From Polytrichum commune (taxonomy: Eukaryota > Streptophyta > Polytrichopsida > Polytrichales > Polytrichaceae): DNA of 64,000 nt. The notes under the pieces are model-generated. The model did not search any database. It had not been told where the DNA came from and worked only from the letters and a program-made list of their open reading frames with translations. Position 1 is the stretch's first letter, and the number at the start of each line of letters is the position of its first letter. The stretch covers positions 20,088,001-20,152,000 of the forward strand of contig OX485804.1 in assembly GCA_950295325.1 (NCBI GenBank). Direction: 5' to 3'. The position numbers and the translations under genes are program-made. Shown here piece after piece: positions 56,370-64,000 of the stretch.

Positions 56370-59300
56370 GTCACAATTCGTTCCTATAATAAGTGTTCCA
56401 TCTTGGCTTCAAATTATTATTATTACTATTATTCTACTGAAACTCGGTTTTCAACTCTGCCCAAACATTATTGAGCAGTGTGTGTTCGTACATGTGGACC
56501 CCGAGAATAAAACCATGGAATGCCCCAACCTAGTGCAAGGAGACTCAGATGAAGTTCGAATGTGCATTGGGTTGGGAGATCCCATGGTTAGATTCTCAAG
56601 GCCCACATGAACGAACGCACATTGCTTAATAATGTTATGGTTGTATAGAGAAATCTACATAAATATACCATAGTATACGTGCTATTCTGAATCTCAAGTC
56701 TTGTGCACACTAAAAGGAAGGTATTTGCCAAGTTGTTCAATACGGTTGCAAATTGATTTTGAGGAATCCAATTGACTAAACGAACATGAGCCTCCGGATT
56801 CAATCACGTTTGTCTGGCACTCGATCGGATTTTCTCCATCCGTTTGTTGGCTCTGTCTGTAGGACATAGACTATGCATCAACTTCTTTGTTCCAGGAGCA
56901 AATTTCCTAACCGCTTTGTGTTCACACTTGGACGTTACTCATTCTAGCTATTTTTGGTCTAGTTGATTTAATGTGGATGTTAACTATAGTTATATATATC
57001 TAGTTAGCTATAGTTTCTCCCTAAAATGTATTGAATAAAATGTAGTTAACTAAAGTTATTTTGGCAGTTGTTAATTATTTATTTTTAAAAATTGGGTGAT
57101 AAATGAGTAGCTTCAGTCCTTGACCCGCATTTGAGAAGAATGTGCACAAAATCCACAAAAGGTTTGGTTATAGATATAGTAAATAACCATGGACTGGCAT
57201 GAGCAAAGTGGACAACTACAGTTATAGTCTTTCATAGTAAAGGACAGAGCCTCACGGTTCCACCGTTTTCTTGTTGATGATGCGATCTCCTCAAATATGA
57301 TAAGAGTGACAACTTTGGTCCTATAAAATTGAATCGATATCTACTTAAGTCAATTTTACAGTCATTTCCACCCTCTACAAGTAGTAAAGTCCTCACACAA
57401 GTAGTGGATGCAGCAATTCCTCACACATTCCTCTCAAGTTTGCGCATCGAATCAAATCAGTGGAACTTGGAAGTCGAGGAGATGTTGAATAGATCAACCT
57501 TTGAAAATTTCTATGCCTTGGAACAACACTTAGTAAGAGAGCAAAGGTGCGGTTGTGGCATGATGGCCTGTACCTTAGGCCTCCCTTACAATAGAGAGCT
57601 TGGGTTGAGAGCTTGAACTTGCTATTCTTGGGAGTTTCATACTTGCATTTGACAACTATTTGCATCCAAAGCTCAGCATTTGAGAGCTTAATCAACACTT
57701 AACCAACCCTTCTTCACCAACCTTTCAAGTGTTCGATAGTGTGAGCAAGTGTAAAGTGGCCATGCTCAAAGTGAGATATTAAAGGATAAATGGGCTAAAC
57801 AAAAGAAAATTTATGCAAAGCTAAAGGATGCTTGAGATTCCACTATCTTGGGGCTCACAAAACAAGAGCTCAAACTCTTGACATTACTAAGTGACCTTCA
57901 CGAGGTTAAGTTAGGATTTTGACCTAGAGCCTGTCAAATGTGACTGAGAAGTGGTCATAGTTGTTTCACATGGGAAACTTCAAAGCGCAACAAAAGTGGT
58001 TTTTGTCTGGTAGAAAAGGTCATGCACTTTAGGTGAGAGCTCCGACATAAAGTGGACTTGAGTGAACAACCATGAGGAAGAGGCCAATGAGAAGGCTCCT
58101 TTCCTCAAGCTCTAAATCTTTGAGCTCGCAACCTTTCTAGTGTAAAGAGAGTCTAAGACGTACTTAAAAATGACCCTTATGCCCATTTGTGTGGTGTGTA
58201 ACATAGACATGAACTTTGTTGTCCTTATAAAACATAGATTGCTAACTGAAAAATAACCTTTGGTGAGTAAAGTTCTCTTAGATCTAGGATATTACACATG
58301 ATATTTGATCATGATTGAGTAAAACAATATGTAAGGTAGACTAGTATGAATCCAACATAGCAAATATGTGAGCACCTACTTTATGTGGTTTTGCAGCTAA
58401 CAATTTCCTTGAAGTGACATTGACTTTTCATGTTCGTAATCAACCTAGAGAGATGCTTCACTTGAAGAGACTCTCCAACAATATTTATGAAGAAGGTGCC
58501 CTTATTATGAAAGTCTTTGCACCTAGAAATTTGAAGAATTTTATTACACACCTACCCACGTTGATCCCATTTTGACATTTTTATATTTACAAAGTTTGAG
58601 TCTCAAACTTTTATGTTTCTTAATAAATGTTGGATTTGGGATGAGTGTGTGCCCTTATTCCCAAACACATGGCTTTACATGTAGTAGCATGAGGCCCTAG
58701 TTACAACCATTTAATATGGCGGTTCTTCATGACCATTCAATAAGCAAAGTAATTTGCCTTTGAATTTTTTCGAAAAGGTCTCACACAAACACATTTATCA
58801 CCAATTGTTTTTGTGTTCTCCACATATATTTGTAGGTATCTTACAAAGTTCACAAGCGCTTAAATTTGACCACAAGAATGCATTGATCTCATGATAGTGT
58901 CCAACAAACATTGTTTTACCTTACTTATGACACGAAACCTTCATATATAAATTGTTGTATATCTCCTCATTACTAAGAAAAAAAATCCTTATAATCGTAA
59001 ACAAGGTACAAATGGCATAATGTAGCTAGCATGACATCTGTACACTTCAATATGTTTTTCAACCTCAATTCAGGGTGCATCTTGAATTGATTTGTTTGTG
59101 CTCATCTTTGAGATCCTGAGGATAAGTTAAACTTCATCACAAAGATCTTGAGAAGCTCTACAAGAGTTCAAGTAGAACTAAAGGGACATTGCATGCATAC
59201 CACTAGCAATGTGGCCATTGCTAAGAGACCTAGCCAAATTAAAATCTCTTAAATTAAGGTCACACCCACTTGAGTTTTGAAATTGGGTGGCTCCAACTTA

Positions 59301-59479
59301 GTTCCTAACATTATGCAGTTGAAGAATAAAAACTGACCTAAAATGTTTCAATTGACAACAATGTGTCAATAAATTATCACGAAATATGATGACCCTAAAG
59401 TTAATCGAAAACCATTTCTAGATCCATTTCTAGAACCTAGTTGTGCAATGCTTGAGAATAGTTTGAACAAAATTTGTTG
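56370..59479. other. Gene-free AT-rich stretch
   Basis: Short ORFs only (for example 57329-57616), none with recognisable domains. No terminal repeats or RNA genes were found. Confidence 0.35.
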
Positions 59480-59625
59480 AGATCTAGGTGTTTCTAGTCC
59501 AACCTGTCACATGATGATAACTTTCTGGTTTATTAATTTGAGATATATTTTATAGATTTCTTGTAAATGATCAACGATTTGCATGAAGTCTTGAACTTGC
59601 ACCAGTATTAGAGTCAATTGAAAAT
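59480..59625 (+). repeat. Dispersed repeat R2, partial copy
   Basis: GTTTCTAGTCCAACCTGTCA, TTGAGATATATTTTATAGAT, TTGTAAATGATCAACGATTT and CATGAAGTCTTGAACTTGCA match the R2 copies at 7 and 8.4 kb in the same order. Confidence 0.5.
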
Positions 59626-60629
59626 TCACCAAAAGTGGGGATCAACTCAAGATTTTTGATGGAATCTTCCAAATTTGCCAAAGTCAACACTTGTGTCAAT
59701 AACCTAAAAATTAAACTATGAAGGGAAGTCATTTTTCCCTATTTCGGGACGAATAAACTTTCAAAAAATTGAGTTCTTTCTTACGTTTGATTATATTTGA
59801 GAAGTACACAAGTGGCGAGAAAAGCAAAAATTTGTATGTGCACATAGATGACAAAGAAAACGAGAAGATTCTTAATTAATTATACAAGATAAAACATGCC
59901 GGTGTCTAAAACTCAAAGAGACTCTCCAAGACTTTCCAGTATCGCACAAACAAATTGGAACCATTAAAACAATTCAACCCCAATTGATCCCCATACTTTT
60001 CGGTGAGCTTTATTTTTCAAGCTCAACCAGTCCATCTGTAACTAGTAATAAGCCAATTTTAAATCTTGTGTGAACAACCATACATAAAAAGTAGGGATCT
60101 TCAAGGCAACTCCAGAGTTATACAAATAGGAGTGATTCATGACATGTTTCAAGACATTGCTAAGAAAAGAAAAGAGTTACAAACTGGTTAGATCCACATG
60201 AAGGTAAGACACGTGGAATTGGTTACAGTTAAACCATTAAGAAACCTCCACGTGGCCCTTCTACAGGAGGCACCATAATGACCAAAGTGGTTTTGACTTC
60301 TTGACCCTTCATATCTGGCCAGAATCTCGTGAGGGGTAGATTCACTAATTAAAGATTTCGTAAAATATCTATGTCTCATGCATATACCTTACTTGGGGGA
60401 CAACGTCCGAAAAGTTTTTGAAGTTATTAAGGTTAATTGCCTACCTCTTTAAAAGGGCATAGGCTATTTTCCTCATGGTAGAGGTTGCATCGTACAATAT
60501 CAAATTTTTGTAAGTTGAAAACCTTTTGAGTTTTTAAGTTACCCGTCAATTGCCTTCAAAACTAATTTTTAGTAGGTTAGAATCCTTCATATCTTTTAAT
60601 GTTGTAGGTTTTAAATTCAAAATTTGAGT
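59626..60629. other. Gene-free stretch
   Basis: No coding or repeat signal was recognised. Confidence 0.3.
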
Positions 60630-60715
60630 ACTAAGTGGTATCCTTGGCAGGAATTGAACCTGGCTAAGCCCTTCACCACGTTTGAAGGCCAAGGATTAAC
60701 CAACTCTTTTTTAAA
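60630..60715 (-). mobile_element. SINE-like tRNA-derived head, minus strand
   Basis: On the minus strand GGTTAATCCTTGGCCTTCAA (box A-like) is followed about 35 bp later by AGGTTCAATTCCTG (box B). This is the arrangement of a pol III promoter. The stems needed for a tRNA are missing. AACTCTTT and AAAGAGTT form a short palindrome on its upstream side. An AT-rich tail follows. Confidence 0.5.
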
Positions 60716-61071
60716 GAGTTGATTATAAGTTATGAAAGGTTGCTAAAATTCAAATGAGTTTAAGGGTGAAAGTCCTCACCATCTTCTGATTCAACCTCTA
60801 CTCTTCTTGCAAGATATAGCCTAAAGATCTGTACTTAGGCCAACTAATTTCCCAATTTGAAGAAGGATGAATGGCTAAAATCCTCTCTTTAAAAAAATTC
60901 TTAAGCAAAATTTCCTACATGTTTTATATCACATAGGTTGATATCCTATGTTTTTAAATTGTCCATAGGCTCTTTGTCCTACACTTTCAAAATTTTATAG
61001 GCTAAGTCACAAATTTTGTAGGCTGCATTTGTATTAGCCTTAGGCTCTTGCCGGACGCTGCTGGGGGTAGA
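60716..61071. other. Gene-free stretch
   Basis: AT-rich and non-coding. It contains several TAGGTT- and TAGGCT-type short repeats. Nothing else is seen. Confidence 0.3.
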
Positions 61072-61400
61072 TTAGAGTAGAGGAGCCCATAAACGATCAC
61101 TTAAGAGATTTTGCGCTAGATCTGGAGAAGTGCAAGAGAGTGTAAATTTAGCCTGTGTAGGAGGATAGAAATAAGGAGGATTGCAAAATGTTCTATAATT
61201 GAATTTATCTTGAAATTGGTTCGAACATATCATTCATGTCTAGACTCTCTCGTAATTACTCATTTCTCGTCACTCTACCACTCAAAATGTGACATGTGTC
61301 ATGGGACTATTCATTCCAACCCGATTGTAATTCAGTCCCAGCCTATACATTGCTGCTGGGTCTCGATCGGCAATAGGCGCCTCTACTATAGGAGATTCAC
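61072..61400. repeat. R1 3'-end copy at the start of the eRF3 gene region
   Basis: Collinear with 14530-14945 (GTAGAGGMGCCCATAA, ATCACTTAAGAGA, GGATTGCAAAAT, TCATTCCAACCCGATTGTAA, GGCAATAGGCGCCTCTACTA). It ends just before the pyrimidine-rich leader of the eRF3-like gene. Confidence 0.65.
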
Positions 61401-62736
61401 GTATGTGCCGCGTGGCTAGCCTTTCCGTCCACTCTTTCTAGCCCGTTCCCTTCTCGTCTCTGCAGTGTCCTTTCTCCCTCCTGCCTCCAGTTTCTCTGCC
61501 GGTGCAGTTTTTCTTTGGAAAATTTATGCTCTCCGCCGAGAGTCTCTCGATAGTAGAATCTTGCAATATATTCTTAGTTTGTTCCTGTCTTGACTTGGCA
61601 GGATGCGATTAGGAACCTTGGGGAGCATCGGAGTCTTGCTGTACGTAATCGGTTTTGCGAACATGCTAGTGTTGCGCGTTTGTTGCTGAAGACCTCATTG
61701 TAAGTCCCTTGTAAGTTCGTACCGCCTTGATAATTTTATTTTTTTGAGATCATTTCTATTCGTCTGAAGTGAGCTTCAGAACAAGTTATTGGTTCTGCGA
61801 CCTCAAGAATTGAAGTGAAGAGGAGCGACTTGCCGTGACCATGCAGTCTGTTTAAGGGGATGAGGAAGTCTAGCGCGCTGCTTTTAAGAGGTTCTCGCGA
61901 TCGTTATTCTCATGGACGTCTACATCTTTAGAGCTGATTTCATGATCTTACTCTAGTCGTTTGAGTAAAGGTTTTACTTCCTCTGCGTGTGCAATTGACA
62001 TCAATTGGCTATGGTATGTCCGTAGAGGTTTACTTATTTTCTTTTCTGTGGATCAATTCTTGTTCTTTCTGGCGATCATTCAAGTTCGATTCCGTCGAAG
62101 GGGTTTATGTAACAATTGCGTCAAGTTCGCATAGAGGTTTTGCTTCTGTGCATGTTGTCCAAGCTGAGCCTTGTCTGTATCCTGAGAGTGCTTAGTGTAT
62201 TACCGATACACACTTGCATAGAAGATTTTATTCAGAGGATAGACGAGGTGGACGGATATGTCTATCTGAAACTACAGATCCTCCGCAATACTTCCCTGGT
62301 CTTCTTCGATTCTTTGTTGGTTGAGATTGCGTCATCAGCCAGGCGCTGAGGATATCCTTACTTAATAAGAGCGTCGCACTCTGCTGGCAGCTGTTACAGG
62401 CAATTCGATAAAGTTTGCATACACCTGGTCGGTTGAGTCGAACGTCCAGCAGAAGTTCTCGAACGACACATAGTTTTATGGTTAAACTTGTTTTGAACGT
62501 CAAATAATTGCTAGCAGATGATTCTGCCTTAGAATTGCGGTAAGATAAGGTAAATATCTGTCAACACTAGATCGGAGTTACTATGTGTGGGTTACAAGCA
62601 AATTCTCGGTTCTTCACATAGCTACAATTGTTATTTAGCTTCCTCTAAATCGCACCTCTGTGGTGCAGGGAAGGTGGAAACCGAATCGGCTTCCTGAACC
62701 TTCGTTTTACGGCTGCACGAGACAATAGCATCAACC
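61401..62736 (+). promoter_or_regulatory. Promoter and 5' leader of the eRF3-like gene
   Basis: A pyrimidine-rich zone at 61420-61520 (TCTCTGCAGTGTCCTTTCTC, CCTCCTGCCTCC) looks like a leader start. The last leader exon seems to begin at 62669, after acceptor TGGTGCAG, and an in-frame TGA near 62694 precedes the ATG at 62737. The leader probably contains one or more introns, which I cannot place. Confidence 0.4.
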
Positions 62737-63956
62737 ATGTATCAGGTGAGGACTGTCCATATTCCTTGAGTTAGTTAGTAAGACCTGGAAACCACTGAAC
62801 TTATTTCCTTTTCCTTGGGAATGTGTAAACAATTACCTGTTCTGAATTTCCATTCGTTACAGAGTTTTCTGATTGCTATTTTGACTGACCAGATGGGCGC
62901 TCACGATGGAATAGGTCAAACGCGAGTTGGCATTGGCGGTATGTTGTTCTTGATGTAGATAGAACTTATAGGATTTTGTCTGAACGTTTCGACTGGGTTG
63001 CATTTCAATCCTAGCTAGATAAGATATAGTAGGTGCAGATGACAATGCTCATCTCCTTTTAATTTATTTTATTTTGGAGAGCATTTGATGACATTTATCT
63101 TTTGTCCTATACATACAGTGAATCTTTGTATATCCCTTGTGTGTTTCTAAAGTGAATCGTAGGTTTTGGAGGAACTATTTCATCAATTTTGTAGCATATG
63201 ACGGCTTCCAGGTGGTTGATAAATATCTACGAAAGTGTGCGTTTCTCGTACTTCAAATCCTAGATAAGCTAAAGTCAAGTTACCAATTTCTCAACATTTG
63301 CATGGATGCAGATGGCGACACACACACCAATCTTTCAGAATTGAGCATAAACAGTAAAGACTATCTTTCAGGTTCTACTCATTCACTCTCTTCCGCTATT
63401 TTAAACTAGGGATTGGCTCTATAATTGTTGAATATTGGTCAAAATCTGATCCTCGAAAGTGAATGCGTGATTGGTTTTGGTTACATCGGACACATACTAA
63501 AGAAATTACAAGCTTTTGCGTGTAGTCTTTTATTTCTATTAGTGAATACAGGGGCAAAGACATTTCATAATTGGATGGACTTTTTTTATAAAAAAATTAT
63601 GAGACAGAAGGCCAACAAAGCCGACGCCAAGATGAATTGAAATGGATGGACTCTTGTGAACCAGTGAATAATGTTTCCTAAAAAAGCAAGGCTTAGGAGT
63701 CCAGAGGAAATTATGTACGATATGTAAGGACCAATGAAGTCGGTCTATATTGGATGAATGGATGTTAATCTCATTTCTAGAGATTTCATTCTATGCTATG
63801 GACATATTCGACGAGGAACTGAAGGGGATTGATAATCTGCAGTTGAAGATCGTGAGGAGAACCATGGCAGGCAGTCAAAAATCATGCCACCTGCATCTCT
63901 GGAAGAAGACACTGATATAAGGCAGCACCTGAATGTAGTGTTTATTGGTCACGTAG
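62737..63956 (+). CDS. eRF3 / GSPT1-type translation release factor, 5' part (runs off the right edge)
   Basis: Coding exons are 62737-62745, 62863-62938, 63312-63371 and 63843-63956, all with GT-AG junctions and matching phases. Together they read MYQ / SFLIAILTDQMGAHDG.. / ..DTHTNLSELSINSKDYLS / VEDREENHGRQSKIM..EEDTDIRQHLNVVFIGHV. HLNVVFIGHV is the start of the eRF3 GTPase domain, directly before the P-loop (DAGKST in relatives), which lies in the next exon outside the window. eRF3 is the cytosolic GTPase that works with eRF1 in translation termination. The N-terminal region is short and low in recognisable motifs, as is usual for this variable part, so the first exons are less certain than the last. 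Confidence 0.74.
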
Positions 63957-64000
63957 GTATAAAGTCTTTTGCACCTTCTTTGTTTCTTTGTTTCATTTGC

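Noticed and set aside
60630-60715. An intact tRNA gene on the minus strand
   Set aside because: Box A and box B are present, but the acceptor and anticodon stems do not form, so a SINE or tRNA relic is more likely.
63843-63956. EF-1alpha or HBS1 as identity of the right-edge gene
   Set aside because: HLNVVFIGHV fits eRF3. EF-1alpha and HBS1 proteins I know have INIVVIGHV- and LAIVGHV-type starts.

Overview
The window looks like nuclear DNA of a large-genome, non-seed land plant (lycophyte- or bryophyte-like). The basis is an intron-containing PUFA elongase of the ELO family that matches, from memory, the moss and liverwort Δ6-type elongases, together with plant-type MICU, STIG1 and eRF3 genes that sit far apart in decayed transposon sequence. 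No species can be named from the sequence alone.

Genes: (1) 15.3-16.8 kb, plus strand: a broken spermidine-synthase-like/SAM-methyltransferase gene with two stops and two frameshifts. (2) 22.9-28.1 kb, minus strand: a complete MICU-type mitochondrial calcium-uptake regulator whose eight exons join phase-perfectly into 514 codons with three canonical EF-hands. (3) 32.0-32.6 kb, plus strand: a single-exon secreted STIG1-domain protein. (4) 44.7-47.5 kb, plus strand: a complete seven-exon ELO elongase of 291 residues with one apparent GC-AG intron. (5) 62.7 kb to the right edge, plus strand: the 5' part of an eRF3 (GSPT1-type) release-factor gene, cut by the window end just before the P-loop. 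These are unrelated housekeeping or developmental genes, not a cluster or operon.

The rest is repeat sequence. At 0-0.3 kb and 49.8-51.7 kb there are LINE reverse-transcriptase/RNase H remnants. At 2-15 kb there is a mosaic of four unnamed repeat families, including a tandem duplication (about 7.5-12.5 kb against 12.5-14.9 kb) in which one copy has taken several insertions, one with a clean 10-bp target duplication. At 18.3-20.2 kb there is an LTR-retrotransposon leader and gag-like remnant. At 34.5-37.9 kb there is an LTR-flanked element whose inside fuses a Ty3/gypsy RT fragment to a Ty1/copia RT-RNase H fragment, and whose 3' LTR is split by a solo LTR with a 5-bp target duplication. At 41.4-42.3 kb there is a hAT transposase pseudogene. 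Two direct pogo-like elements bracket the elongase at 43.2-44.0 and 49.0-49.8 kb. Three Harbinger-type MITEs with TAA target duplications lie at 28.4, 55.0 and (nested) 55.2 kb, and SINE-like heads lie at about 30.6, 53.2 and 60.7 kb.

I found no CRISPR array, rRNA, intact tRNA or obviously new defence-type system. The more unusual observations are the recombinant gypsy/copia element, the datable filled/empty insertion sites, the nested MITEs, the tandem repeats inside introns of two genes, and the GC-AG intron. All exon structures were read by eye from splice signals, phase and family resemblance. Transcripts were not available.
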